Assembly: GCF_048569485.1 (NCBI RefSeq)
Contig: NC_134364.1
Coordinates: 127,529,408 to 127,593,407, forward strand
Reading direction: 5' to 3'
DNA length: 64,000 nucleotides
Source: Anomaloglossus baeobatrachus
Taxonomy: Eukaryota; Chordata; Amphibia; Anura; Aromobatidae
Positions 1 through 15,300 of the stretch are shown piece by piece. The notes beneath the pieces are model-generated. The model did not search any database, was not told where the DNA came from, and worked only from the letters and a program-made list of their open reading frames with translations. Every line of letters starts with the position of its first letter. Position 1 is the stretch's first letter. The translations under genes and the position numbers were made by a program.

Positions 1-1469
1 CAGCAGAGGGAGCCACACCTCATTACACTGTGCTCACCAGCAGAGGGAGCCATACCTCATTACACTCTGCTCACCAGCAGAGGGAGCCATACCTCATTAC
101 ACCGTGGTCACCAGCAGAGGGAGCCATACCTCATTACAATGCGCATACCAGCAGAGGGAGCCATACCTCATTACACTGTGCTCACCAGCAGAGGGAGCCA
201 TACCTCATTACACTGCGCATACCAGCAGAGGGAGCCATACCTCATTACACTGTGCTCACCAGCAGAGGGAGCCATACCTCATTACACTGCGCATACCAGC
301 AGAGGGAGCCATACCTCATTACACCGTGCTCACCAGCAGAGGGAGCCATACCTCATTACACTGTGCTCACCAGCAGAGGGAGCCATACCTCATTACACTG
401 CGCATACCAGCAGAGGGAGCCATACCTCATTACACTGTGCATACCAGCAGAGGGAGCCACACCTCATTACACCGTGCTCACCAGTAGAGGGAGCCATACC
501 TCATTACACCGTGCTCACCAGCAGAAGGAGCCACACCTCATTACACCGTGCTCACCAGCAGAGGGAGCCATACCTCATTACACTGTGCTCACCAGCAGAG
601 GGAGCCATACCTCATTACACTGTGCTCACCAGCAGAGGGAGCTATACCTCTTTACACTGTGCTCACCAGCAGAGGGAGCCATACCTCATTACACTGTGCT
701 CACCAGCAGAGGGAGCTATACCTCTTTACACTGTGCTCACCAGCAGAGGGAGCCATACCTCATTACACTGTGCTCACCAGCAGAGGGAGCCATACCTCAT
801 TACACTGTGCTCACCAGCAGAGGGAGCCATACCTCATTACACCGTGCTCACCAGCAGAGGGAGCCATACCTCATTACACCGTGCTCACCAGCAGAGGGAG
901 CCATACCTCATTACACTGTGCTCACCAGCAGAGGGAGCCACACCTCATTACACTATGCTCACCAGCAGAGGGAGCCACACCTCATTACACTGTGCTCACC
1001 AGCAGAGGCAGCCATACCTCATTACACTGTGCTCACCAGCAGAGGGAGCCACACCTCATTACACTGTGCTCACCAGCAGAGGGAGACATACCTCATTACA
1101 CTGTGCTCACCAGCAGAGGGAGCCACACCTCATTACACTGTGCTCACCAGCAGAGGCAGCCATACCTCATTACACTGTGCTCACCAGCAGAGGGAGCCAT
1201 ACCTCATTACACCGTGCTCACCAGCAGAGGGAGCCATACCTCATTACACTGTGCTCACCAGCAGAGGGAGCCACACCTCATTACACTATGCTCACCAGCA
1301 GAGGGAGCCACACCTCATTACACTGTGCTCACCAGCAGAGGCAGCCATACCTCATTACACTGTGCTCACCAGCAGAGGGAGCCATACCTCATTACACTGT
1401 GCTCACCAGCAGAGGGAGACATACCTCATTACACTGTGCTCACCAGCAGAGGGAGCCACACCTCATTAC

Positions 1470-4400
1470 ACTGTGCTCACCAGCAGAGGCAGCCATACCT
1501 CATTACACTGTGCTCACCAGCAGAGGGAGCCACACCTCATTACACTGTGCTCACCAGCAGAGGGAGCCATACCTCATTACACTGTGCTCACCAGCAGAGG
1601 GAGCCATACCTCATTACACTGTGCTCACCAGCAGAGGGAGCCATACCTCATTACACTGTGCTCACCAGCAGAAGGAGCCATACCTCATTACACTGTGCTC
1701 ACCAGCAGAGGGAGCTATACCTCATTACACTGTGCTCACCAGCAGAGGGAGCTATACCTCTTTACACTGTGCTCACCAGCAGAGGGAGCCATACCTCATT
1801 ACACTGTGCTCACCAGCAGAGGGAGCCATACCTCATTACACTGTGCTCACCAGCAGAGGGAGCCATACCTCATTACACCGTGCTCACCAGCAGAGGGAGC
1901 CATACCTCATTACACCGTGCTCACCAGCAGAGGGAGCCATACCTCATTACACTGTGCTCACCAGCAGAGGGAGCCACACCTCATTACACTATGCTCACCA
2001 GCAGAGGGAGCTGTACCTCATTAGACTGTGCTCACCAGCAGAGGGAGCCATACCTCATTACACTATGCTCACCAGCAGAGGGAGCCATACCTCATTACAC
2101 TGTGCTCACCAGCAGAGGGAGCCATACCTCATTACACTGTGCTCACCAGCAGAGGGAGCCATACCTCATTACACTGTGCTCACCAGCAGAGGGAGCCATA
2201 CCTCATTACACTGTGCTCACCAGCAGAAGGAGCCATACCTCATTACACTGTGCTCACCAGCAGAGGGAGCCATACCTCATTACACTATGTTCACCAGCAG
2301 AGGGAGCCATACCTCATTACACTGTGCTCACCAGCAGAGGGAGCCATACCTCTTTACACTGTGCTCACCAGCAGAGGGAGCCATACCTCATTACACTGTG
2401 CTCACCAGCAGAGGGAGCCATACCTCATTACACCGTGCTCACCAGCAGAGGGAGCCATACCTCATTACACCGTGCTCACCAGCAGAGGGAGCCATACCTC
2501 ATTACACTGTGCTCACCAGCAGAGGGAGCCACACCTCATTACACTATGCTCACCAGCAGAGGGAGCTGTACCTCATTAGACTGTGCTCACCAGCAGAGGG
2601 AGCCATACCTCATTACACTATGCTCACCAGCAGAGGGAGCCATACCTCATTACACTGTGCTCACCAGCAGAGGGAGCCACACCTCATTACACTATGCTCA
2701 CCAGCAGAGGGAGCTGTACCTCATTAGACTGTGCTCACCAGCAGAGGGAGCCATACCTCATATTACACCGTGCTCACCAGCAGAGGCAGCCATACCTCAT
2801 TACACTGTGCTCACCAGCAGAGGGAGCCACACCTCATTACACTGTGCTCACCAGCAGAGGGAGCCATACCTCATTACACTGTGCTCACCAGCAGAGGGAG
2901 CCATACCTCATTACACTGTGCTCACCAGCAGAGGGAGCTGTACCTCATTAGACTGTGCTCACCAGCAGAGGGAGCCATACCTCATTACACTATGCTTACC
3001 AGCAGAGGGAGCCATACCTCATTACACTGTGCTCACCAGCAGAGGGAGCCATACCTCATTACACCGTGCTCACCAGCAGAGGGAGCCATACCTCATTACA
3101 CTGTGCTCACCAGCAGAGTGAGCCATACCTCATTACACTGTGCTCACCAGCAGAGGGAGCCATACCTCATTGCACTGTGCTCACCAGCAGAGGGAGCTAT
3201 ACCTCATTACACCGTGCTCACCAGCAGAGGGAGCCATACCTCATTACACTGTGCTCACCAGCAGAGGGAGCAATACCTCATTACACCGTGCTCACCAACA
3301 GAGGGAGCCACACCTCATTACACTGTGCTCACCAGCAGAGGGAGCTATACCTCATTACACTGTGCTTACCAGCAGAGGGAGCCATACCTCATTACACCGT
3401 GCTCACCAACAGAGGGAGCCACACCTCATTACACTGTGCTCACCAGCAGAGGGAGCTATACCTCATTACACCGTGCTCACCAGCAGAGGGAGCCATACCT
3501 CATTACACCGTGCTCACCAGCAGAGGGAGACATACCTCATTACACCGTGCTCACCAGCAGAGGGAGCCATACCTCATATTACACCGTGCTCACCAGCAGA
3601 GGCAGCCATACCTCATTACACTGTGCTCACCAGCAGAGGGAGCCATACCTCATTACACTGTGCTCACCAGCAGAGGGAGCCATACCTCATTACACTGTGC
3701 TCACCAGCAGAGGCAGCCATACCTCATTACACTGTGCTCACCAGCAGAGGGAGCCATATCTCATTACACTGTGCTCACCAGCAGAGGGAGCCATACCTCA
3801 TTACACCGTGGTCACCAGCAGAGGGAGCCATACCTCATTACACCGTGCTCACCAGCAGAGGGAGCCATACCTCATTACACTGTGCTCACCAGCAGAAGGA
3901 ACCATACCTCATTACACTGTGCTCACCAGCAGAGGGAGCCATACCTCATTACACTGTGCTCACCAGCAGAGGGAGCCATACCTCATTACACTGTGCTCAC
4001 CAGCAGAGGGAGCCATACCTCATTACACCGTGCTCATCAGCAGAGGGAGCCATACCTCATTACACCGTGCTCACCAGCAGAGGGAGCTATACCTCATTAC
4101 ACCGTGCTCACCAGCAGAGGAAGCCATACCTCATTACACTGTACTCACCAGCAGAGGGAGCCATACCTCATTACACTGTGCTCACCAGCAGAGGAAGCCA
4201 TACCTCATTACACCGTGCTCACCAGCAGAGGGAGCCATACCTCATTACACTGTACTCACCAGCAGAGGGAGCCATACCTCATTACACTGTGCTCACCAGC
4301 AGAGGAAGCCATACCTCATTACACCGTGCTCACCAGCAGAGGGAGCCATACCTCATATTACACCGTGCTCACCAGCAGAGGCAGCCATACCTCATTACAC

Positions 4401-7400
4401 TGTGCTCACCAGCAGAGGGAGCCATACCTCATTACACTGTGCACACCAGCAGAGGGAGCCATACCTCATTACACTGTGCTCACCAGCAGAGGGAACCATA
4501 CCTCATTACACTGTGCTCACCAGCAGAGGGAGCCATACCTCATTACACTGTGCTCACCAGCAGAGGGAGCCATACCTCATATTACACCGTGCTCACCAGC
4601 AGAGGGAGCAATACCTCATTACACTGCGCTCACCAGCAGAGGGAGCCATACCTCATTACACCGTGCTCACCAGCAGAGGGAGCCATACCTCATTACACTG
4701 TGCTCACCAGCAGAGGGAGCCATACCTCATTACACTGTGCTCACCAGCAGAGGGAGCCATACCTCATATTACACCGTGCTCACCAGCAGAGGCAGCCATA
4801 CCTCATTACACTGTGCTCACCAGCAGAGGGAGCCACACCTCATTACACTGTGCTCACCAGCAGAGGGAGCCATACCTCATTACACTGTGCTCACCAGCAG
4901 AGGGAGCCATACCTCATTACACTGTGCTCACCAGCAGAGGGAGCCATACCTCATTACACTGTGCTCACCAGCAGAAGGAGCCATACCTCATTACACTGTG
5001 CTCACCAGCAGAGGGAGCTATACCTCATTACACTGTGCTCACCAGCAGAGGGAGCTATACCTCTTTACACTGTGCTCACCAGCAGAGGGAGCCATACCTC
5101 ATTACACTGTGCTCACCAGCAGAGGGAGCCATACCTCATTACACTGTGCTCACCAGCAGAGGGAGCCATACCTCATTACACCGTGCTCACCAGCAGAGGG
5201 AGCCATACCTCATTACACCGTGCTCACCAGCAGAGGGAGCCATACCTCATTACACTGTGCTCACCAGCAGAGGGAGCCACACCTCATTACACTATGCTCA
5301 CCAGCAGAGGGAGCTGTACCTCATTAGACTGTGCTCACCAGCAGAGGGAGCCATACCTCATTACACTATGCTCACCAGCAGAGGGAGCCATACCTCATTA
5401 CACTGTGCTCACCAGCAGAGGGAGCCATACCTCATTACACTGTGCTCACCAGCAGAGGGAGCCATACCTCATTACACTGTGCTCACCAGCAGAGGGAGCC
5501 ATACCTCATTACACTGTGCTCACCAGCAGAAGGAGCCATACCTCATTACACTGTGCTCACCAGCAGAGGGAGCCATACCTCATTACACTATGTTCACCAG
5601 CAGAGGGAGCCATACCTCATTACACTGTGCTCACCAGCAGAGGGAGCCATACCTCTTTACACTGTGCTCACCAGCAGAGGGAGCCATACCTCATTACACT
5701 GTGCTCACCAGCAGAGGGAGCCATACCTCATTACACCGTGCTCACCAGCAGAGGGAGCCATACCTCATTACACCGTGCTCACCAGCAGAGGGAGCCATAC
5801 CTCATTACACTGTGCTCACCAGCAGAGGGAGCCACACCTCATTACACTATGCTCACCAGCAGAGGGAGCTGTACCTCATTAGACTGTGCTCACCAGCAGA
5901 GGGAGCCATACCTCATTACACTATGCTCACCAGCAGAGGGAGCCATACCTCATTACACTGTGCTCACCAGCAGAGGGAGCCACACCTCATTACACTATGC
6001 TCACCAGCAGAGGGAGCTGTACCTCATTAGACTGTGCTCACCAGCAGAGGGAGCCATACCTCATATTACACCGTGCTCACCAGCAGAGGCAGCCATACCT
6101 CATTACACTGTGCTCACCAGCAGAGGGAGCCACACCTCATTACACTGTGCTCACCAGCAGAGGGAGCCATACCTCATTACACTGTGCTCACCAGCAGAGG
6201 GAGCCATACCTCATTACACTGTGCTCACCAGCAGAGGGAGCTGTACCTCATTAGACTGTGCTCACCAGCAGAGGGAGCCATACCTCATTACACTATGCTT
6301 ACCAGCAGAGGGAGCCATACCTCATTACACTGTGCTCACCAGCAGAGGGAGCCATACCTCATTACACCGTGCTCACCAGCAGAGGGAGCCATACCTCATT
6401 ACACTGTGCTCACCAGCAGAGTGAGCCATACCTCATTACACTGTGCTCACCAGCAGAGGGAGCCATACCTCATTGCACTGTGCTCACCAGCAGAGGGAGC
6501 TATACCTCATTACACCGTGCTCACCAGCAGAGGGAGCCATACCTCATTACACTGTGCTCACCAGCAGAGGGAGCAATACCTCATTACACCGTGCTCACCA
6601 ACAGAGGGAGCCACACCTCATTACACTGTGCTCACCAGCAGAGGGAGCTATACCTCATTACACTGTGCTTACCAGCAGAGGGAGCCATACCTCATTACAC
6701 CGTGCTCACCAACAGAGGGAGCCACACCTCATTACACTGTGCTCACCAGCAGAGGGAGCTATACCTCATTACACCGTGCTCACCAGCAGAGGGAGCCATA
6801 CCTCATTACACCGTGCTCACCAGCAGAGGGAGACATACCTCATTACACCGTGCTCACCAGCAGAGGGAGCCATACCTCATATTACACCGTGCTCACCAGC
6901 AGAGGCAGCCATACCTCATTACACTGTGCTCACCAGCAGAGGGAGCCATACCTCATTACACTGTGCTCACCAGCAGAGGGAGCCATACCTCATTACACTG
7001 TGCTCACCAGCAGAGGCAGCCATACCTCATTACACTGTGCTCACCAGCAGAGGGAGCCATATCTCATTACACTGTGCTCACCAGCAGAGGGAGCCATACC
7101 TCATTACACCGTGGTCACCAGCAGAGGGAGCCATACCTCATTACACCGTGCTCACCAGCAGAGGGAGCCATACCTCATTACACTGTGCTCACCAGCAGAA
7201 GGAACCATACCTCATTACACTGTGCTCACCAGCAGAGGGAGCCATACCTCATTACACTGTGCTCACCAGCAGAGGGAGCCATACCTCATTACACTGTGCT
7301 CACCAGCAGAGGGAGCCATACCTCATTACACCGTGCTCATCAGCAGAGGGAGCCATACCTCATTACACCGTGCTCACCAGCAGAGGGAGCTATACCTCAT

Positions 7401-8108
7401 TACACCGTGCTCACCAGCAGAGGAAGCCATACCTCATTACACTGTACTCACCAGCAGAGGGAGCCATACCTCATTACACTGTGCTCACCAGCAGAGGAAG
7501 CCATACCTCATTACACCGTGCTCACCAGCAGAGGGAGCCATACCTCATTACACTGTACTCACCAGCAGAGGGAGCCATACCTCATTACACTGTGCTCACC
7601 AGCAGAGGAAGCCATACCTCATTACACCGTGCTCACCAGCAGAGGGAGCCATACCTCATATTACACCGTGCTCACCAGCAGAGGCAGCCATACCTCATTA
7701 CACTGTGCTCACCAGCAGAGGGAGCCATACCTCATTACACTGTGCTCACCAGCAGAGGGAGCCATACCTCATTACACTGTGCTCACCAGCAGAGGGAACC
7801 ATACCTCATTACACTGTGCTCACCAGCAGAGGGAGCCATACCTCATTACACTGTGCTCACCAGCAGAGGGAGCCATACCTCATATTACACCGTGCTCACC
7901 AGCAGAGGGAGCAATACCTCATTACACTGCGCTCACCAGCAGAGGGAGCCATACCTCATTACACCGTGCTCACCAGCAGAGGGAGCCATACCTCATTACA
8001 CTGTGCTCACCAGCAGAGGGAGCCATACCTCATTACACTGTGCTCACCAGCAGAGGGAGCCATACCTCATATTACACCGTGCTCACCAGCAGAGGCAGCC
8101 ATACCTCA
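1470..8108 (+). repeat. 3303-bp higher-order tandem duplication within the satellite
   Basis: Variant units recur with a constant offset of 3303 bp. For example, the unit with the TCATTAGAC variant ending near 2027 recurs near 5330, and those near 2582, 2730 and 2954 recur near 5885, 6033 and 6257. The GAAGGAG variant at 1671 recurs at 4974. The first copy spans roughly 1470-4772 and the second roughly 4773-8108, so they are directly adjacent. By eye I find only about one difference, a CACACC in copy one near 4442 against CTCACC in copy two. The excess over 89 units of 37 bp (10 bp) fits the several +2 length variants in the block. This is a very recent block duplication by unequal exchange or an equivalent process. 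Confidence 0.88.
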
Positions 8109-8154
8109 TATTACACCGTGCTCACCAGCAGAGTGAGCCATACCTCATTACACT

Positions 8155-10730
8155 GTGCTCACCAGCAGAGGGAGCCATACCTCATTACACTGTGCTCACC
8201 AGCAGAGGGAGCCATACCTCATATTACACCGTGCTCACCAGCAGAGGCAGCCATACCTCATATTACACCGTGCTCACCAGCAGAGGGAGCCATACCTCAT
8301 TACACCGTGCTCACCAACAGAGGGAGCCATACCTTATTACACTGCGCTCACCAGCAGAGGGAGCCATACCTCATTACACTGTGCTCACCAGCAGTGGGAG
8401 CTATACCTCATTACACTGTGCTCACCAGCAGTGGAAGCCATACCTCATTACACTGTGGTCACCAGCAGAGGGAGCCATACCTCATTACACTGTGCTCACC
8501 AGCAGAGGGAGCCATACCTCATTACACTGTGCTCAGCAGCAGAGGCAGCCATACCTCATTACACTATGCTCACCAGCAGAGGGAGCCATACCTCATTACA
8601 CTGTGCTCACCAGCAGAGGGAGCCATACCTCATTACACTGCGCATACCAGCAGAGGGAGCCATACCTCATTACACCGTGGTCACCAGCAGAGGGAGCCAT
8701 ACCTCATTACAATGCGCATACCAGCAGAGGGAGCCATACCTCATTACACTGTGCTCACCAGCAGAGGGAGCCATACCTCATTACACTGTGCTCACCAGCA
8801 GAGGGAACCATACCTCATTACACTGCACATACCAGCAGAGGGAGCCATACCTCATTACACCGTGCTCACCAGCAGAGGGAGCCATACCTCATTACACTGT
8901 GCTCACCAGCAGAGGGAGCCATACCTCATTACACTGTGCTCACCAGCAGAGGGAGCCATACCTCATTACACTGTGCTCACCAGCAGAGGGAGCCACACCT
9001 CATTACACTGTGCTCACCAGCAGAGGGAGCCATACCTCATTACACCGTGCTCACCAGCAGAGGGAGCCATACCTCATTACACTGCGCATACCAGCAGAGG
9101 GAGCCACACCTCATTACACTGTGCTCACCAGCAGAGGGAGCCATACCTCATTACACCGTGCTCACAAGCAGAGGGAGCCATACCTCATTACACTGCGCTC
9201 ACCAGCAGAGGGAGCCATACCTCATTACACCGTGCTCACCAGCAGAGGGAGCCATACCTCATTACACCGTGCTCACCAGCAGAAGGAGCCACACCTCATT
9301 ACACCGTGCTCACCAGCAGAGGCACCCATACCTCATTACACTGTGCTCACCAGCAGAGGGAGCCATACCTCATTACACTGTGCTCACCAGCAGAGGGAGC
9401 CATACCTCATTACACTGTGCTCACCAGCAGAGGGAGCCATACCTCATTACACTGTGCTCACCAGCAGAGGGAGCCACACCTCATTACACTATGCTCACCA
9501 GCAGAGGGAGCTGTACCTCATTAGACTGTGCTCACCAGCAGAGGGAGCCATACCTCATTACACTATGCTCACCAGCAGAGGGAGCCATACCTCATTACAC
9601 TGTGCTCACCAGCAGAGGGAGCCATACCTCATTACACCGTGCTCACCAGCAGAGGGAGCCATACCTCATTACACTGTGCTCACCAGCAGAGGGAGCCATA
9701 CCTCATTACACCGTGCTCACAAGCAGAGGGAGCCATACCTCATTACACTGCGCTCACCAGCAGAGGGAGCCATACCTCATTACACCGTGCTCACCAGCAG
9801 AAGGAGCCACACCTCATTACACCGTGCTCACCAGCAGAGGCACCCATACCTCATTACACTGTGCTCACCAGCAGAGGGAGCCATACCTCATTACACTGTG
9901 CTCACCAGCAGAGGGAGCTGTACCTCATTAGACTGTGCTCACCAGCAGAGGGAGCCATACCTCATTACACTATGCTCACCAGCAGAGGGAGCCATACCTC
10001 ATTACACTGTGCTCACCAGCAGAGGGAGCCATACCTCATTACACCGTGCTCACCAGCAGAGGGAGCCATACCTCATTACACTGTGCTCACCAGCAGAGGG
10101 AGCCATACCTCATTACACTGTGCTCACCAGCAGAGGGAGCTGTACCTCATTAGACTGTGCTCACCAGCAGAGGGAGCCATACCTCATTACACTATGCTCA
10201 CCAGCAGAGGGAGCCATACCTCATTACACTGTGCTCACCAGCAGAGGGAGCCATACCTCATTACACCGTGCTCACCAGCAGAGGGAGCCATACCTCATTA
10301 CACTGTGCTCACCAGCAGAGTGAGCCATACCTCATTACACTGTGCTCACCAGCAGAGGGAGCCATACCTCATTACACTGTGCTCACCAGCAGAGGGAGCC
10401 ATACCTCATTACACCGTGCTCACCAGCAGAGGGAGCCATACCTCATTACACCGTGCTCACCAGCAGAGGGAGCCATACCTCATTACACTGTGCTCACCAG
10501 CAGAGGGAGCCATACCTCATTACACTGTGCTCACCAGCAGAGGGAGCTATACCTCATTACACTGTGCTCACCAGCAGAGGAAGCCATACCTCATTACACT
10601 GTGCTCACCAGCAGAGGGAGCCACACCTCATTACACTGTGCTCACCAGCAGAGGGAGCCATACCTCATTACACCGTGCTCACCAGCAGAGGGAGCCATAA
10701 CTCATTACACTGTGCTCACCAGCAGAGGGA
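8155..10730 (+). repeat. Earlier relative of the 4.8-kb higher-order block
   Basis: The order of variant units from about 8.3 kb to 10.7 kb is found again between about 14.2 and 16.8 kb. The offset is 5967 bp near 9528 and 6115 bp from 9935 to 10700, so four 37-bp units (148 bp) differ in number between the copies. Diagnostic markers include an ACCTTATTAC unit near 8331, a CTCAGCAGCAG unit near 8533, CAATGCGCATACC near 8711 and CTCACAAGCAG near 9168, each with a counterpart downstream. It is an older or edited copy of the block that was later duplicated at 12.3-25.4 kb. Confidence 0.75.
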
Positions 10731-12339
10731 GCCATACCTCATTACACTGTGCTCACCAGCAGAGGGAGCCACACCTCATTACACTGTGCTCACCAGCAGA
10801 GGGAGCTATACCTCAATACACCGTGCTCACCAGCAGAGGGAGCCACACCTCATTACACTGTGCTCACCAGCAGAGGGAGCTATACCTCATTACACCGTGC
10901 TCACCAGCAGAGGGAGCCATACCTCATTACACCGTGCTCACCAGCAGAGGGAGCTATACCTCATTACACCGTGCTCACCAGCAGAGGGAGCCATACCTCA
11001 TTACACCGTGCTCACCAGCAGAAGGAGCCACACCTCATTACACCGTGCTCACCAGCAGAGGGAGCCATACCTCATTACACTGTGCTCACCAGCAGAGGGA
11101 GCCATACCTCATTACACTGTGCTCACCAGCAGAGGGAGCTATACCTGTTTACACTGTGCTCACCAGCAGAGGGAGCCATACCTCATTACACTGTGCTCAC
11201 CAGCAGAGGGAGCCATACCTCATTACACTGTGCTCACCAGCAGAGGGAGCCATACCTCATTACACCGTGCTCACCAGCAGAGGGAGCCATACCTCATTAC
11301 ACCGTGCTCACCAGCAGAGGGAGCCATACCTCATTACACTGTGCTCACCAGCAGAGGGAGCCACACCTCATTACACTATGCTCACCAGCAGAGGGAGCTG
11401 TACCTCATTAGACTGTGCTCACCAGCGGAGGGAGCCATACCTCATTACACTATGCTCACCAGCAGAGGGAGCCATACCTCATTACACTGTGCTCACCAGC
11501 AGAGGGAGACATACCTCATTACACTGTGCTCACCAGCAGAGGGAGCCACACCTCATTACACTGTGCTCACCAGCAGAGGCAGCCATACCTCATTACACTG
11601 TGCTCACCAGCAGAGGGAGCCATACCTCATTACACTGTGCTCACCAGCAGAGGGAGCCATACCTCATTACACTGTGCTCACCAGCAGAGGGAGCCATACC
11701 TCATTACACTGTGCTCACCAGCAGAAGGAGCCATACCTCATTACACTGTGCTCACCAGCAGAGGGAGCCATACCTCATTACACTATGTTCACCAGCAGAG
11801 GGAGCCATACCTCATTACACTGTGCTCACCAGCAGAGGGAGCTATACCTCTTTACACTGTGCTCACCAGCAGAGGGAGCCATACCTCATTACACTGTGCT
11901 CACCAGCAGAGGGAGCCATACCTCATTACACTGTGCTCACCAGCAGAGGGAGCCATACCTCATTACACCGTGCTCACCAGCAGAGGGAGCCATACCTCAT
12001 TACACCGTGCTCACCAGCAGAGGGAGCCATACCTCATTACACTGTGCTCACCAGCAGAGGGAGCCACACCTCATTACACTGTGCTCACCAGCAGAGGGAG
12101 CCATACCTCATTACACCGTGCTCACCAGCAGAGGGAGCCATACCTCATTACACTGTGCTCACCAGCAGAGGGAGCCATACCTCATTACACTGTGCTCACC
12201 AGCAGAGGGAGCTGTACCTCATTAGACTGTGCTCACCAGCAGAGGGAGCCATACCTCATTACACTATGCTCACCAGCAGAGGGAGCCATACCTCATTACA
12301 CTGTGCTCACCAGCAGAGGGAGCCATACCTCATTACACT

Positions 12340-15300
12340 GTGCTCACCAGCAGAGGGAGCCATACCTCATTACACTGTGCTCACCAGCAGAGGGAGCCAT
12401 ACCTCATTACACTGTGCTCACCAGCAGAAGGAGCCATACCTCATTACACTGTGCTCACCAGCAGAGGGAGCCATACCTCATTACACTATGTTCACCAGCA
12501 GAGGGAGCCATACCTCATTACACTGTGCTCACCAGCAGAGGGAGCCATACCTCTTTACACTGTGCTCACCAGCAGAGGGAGCCATACCTCATTACACTGT
12601 GCTCACCAGCAGAGGGAGCCATACCTCATTACACCGTGCTCACCAGCAGAGGGAGCCATACCTCATTACACCGTGCTCACCAGCAGAGGGAGCCATACCT
12701 CATTACACTGTGCTCACCAGCAGAGGGAGCCACACCTCATTACACTATGCTCACCAGCAGAGGGAGCTGTACCTCATTAGACTGTGCTCACCAGCAGAGG
12801 GAGCCATACCTCATTACACTATGCTCACCAGCAGAGGGAGCCATACCTCATTACACCGTGCTCACCAGCAGAGGGAGCCATACCTCATTACACTGTGCTC
12901 ACCAGCAGAGGGAGCCACACCTCATTACACTATGCTCACCAGCAGAGGGAGCTGTACCTCATTAGACTGTGCTCACCAGCAGAGGGAGCCATACCTCATA
13001 TTACACCGTGCTCACCAGCAGAGGCAGCCATACCTCATTACACTATGCTCACCAGCAGAGGGAGCCACACCTCATTACACTGTGCTCACCAGCAGAGGGA
13101 GCCATACCTCATTACACTGTGCTCACCAGCAGAGGGAGCCATACCTCATTACACTGTGCTCACCAGCAGAGGGAGCTGTACCTCATTAGACTGTGCTCAC
13201 CAGCAGAGGGAGCCATACCTCATTACACTATGCGTACCAGCAGAGGGAGCCATACCTCATTACACTGTGCTCACCAGCAGAGGGAGCCATACCTCATTAC
13301 ACCGTGCTCACCAGCAGAGGGAGCCATACCTCATTACACTGTGCTCACCAGCAGAGTGAGCCATACCTCATTACACTGTGCTCACCAGCAGAGGGAGCCA
13401 TACCTCATTGCACTGTGCTCACCAGCAGAGGGAGCTATACCTCATTACACCGTGCTCACCAGCAGAGGGAGCCATACCTCATTACACTGTGCTCACCAGC
13501 AGAGGGAGCCATATCTCATTACACTGTGCTCACCAGCAGAGGGAGCCATACCTCATTACACCGTGGTCACCAGCAGAGGGAGCCATACCTCATTACACCG
13601 TGCTCACCAGCAGAGGGAGCCATACCTCATTACACTGTGCTCACCAGCAGAGGGAACCATACCTCATTACACTGTGCTCACCAGCAAAGGGAGCCATACC
13701 TCATTACACTGTGCTCACCAGCAGAGGGAGCCATACCTCATTACACTGTGCTCACCAGCAGAGGGAGCCATACCTCATTACACTGTGCTCACCAGCAGAG
13801 GGAGCCATACCTCATTACACTGTGCTCACCAGCAGAGGGAACCATACCTCATTACACTGTGCTCACCAGCAGAGGGAGCCATACCTCATTACACTGTGCT
13901 CACCAGCAGAGGGAGCCATACCTCATATTACACCGTGCTCACCAGCAGAGGCAGCCATACCTCATATTACACCGTGCTCACCAGCAGAGGGAGCAATACC
14001 TCATTACACTGCGCTCACCAGCAGAGGGAGCCATACCTCATTACACCGTGCTCACCAGCAGAGGGAGCCATACCTCATTACACTGTGCTCACCAGCAGAG
14101 GGAGCCATACCTCATTACACTGTGCTCACCAGCAGAGGGAGCCATACCTCATATTACACCGTGCTCACCAGCAGAGGCAGCCATACCTCATATTACACCG
14201 TGCTCACCAGCAGAGTGAGCCATACCTCATTACACTGTGCTCACCAGCAGAGGGAGCCATACCTCATTACACCGTGCTCACCAACAGAGGGAGCCATACC
14301 TTATTACACTGCGCTCACCAGCAGAGGGAGCCATACCTCATTACACTGTGCTCACCAGCAGTGGGAGCTATACCTCATTACACTGTGCTCACCAGCAGTG
14401 GAAGCCATACCTCATTACACTGTGGTCACCAGCAGAGGGAGCCATACCTCATTACACTGTGCTCACCAGCAGAGGGAGCCATACCTCATTACACTGTGCT
14501 CAGCAGCAGAGGCAGCCATACCTCATTACACTATGCTCACCAGCAGAGGGAGCCATACCTCATTACACTGTGCTCACCAGCAGAGGGAGCCATACCTCAT
14601 TACACTGCGCGTACCAGCAGAGGGAGCCATACCTCATTACACCGTGGTCACCAGCAGAGGGAGCCATACCTCATTACAATGCGCATACCAGCAGAGGGAG
14701 CCATACCTCATTACACTGTGCTCACTAGCAGAGGGAGCCATACCTCATTACACTGTGCTCACCAGCAGAGGGAACCATACCTCATTACACTGCACATACC
14801 AGCAGAGGGAGCCATACCTCATTACACCGTGCTCACCAGCAGAGGGAGCCATACCTCATTACACTGTGCTCACCAGCAGAGGGAGCCATACCTCATTACA
14901 CTGTGCTCACCAGCAGAGGGAGCCATACCTCATTACACTGCGCATACCAGCAGAGGGAGCCACACCTCATTACACTGTGCTCACCAGCAGAGGGAGCCAT
15001 ACCTCATTACACCGTGCTCACCAGCAGAGGGAGCCATACCTCATTACACTGCGCATACCAGCAGAGGGAGCCACACCTCATTACACTGTGCTCACCAGCA
15101 GAGGGAGCCATACCTCATTACACCGTGCTCACAAGCAGAGGGAGCCATACCTCATTACACTGCGCTCACCAGCAGAGGGAGCCATACCTCATTACACCGT
15201 GCTCACCAGCAGAGGGAGCCATACCTCATTACACCGTGCTCACCAGCAGAAGGAGCCACACCTCATTACACCGTGCTCACCAGCAGAGGCACCCATACCT

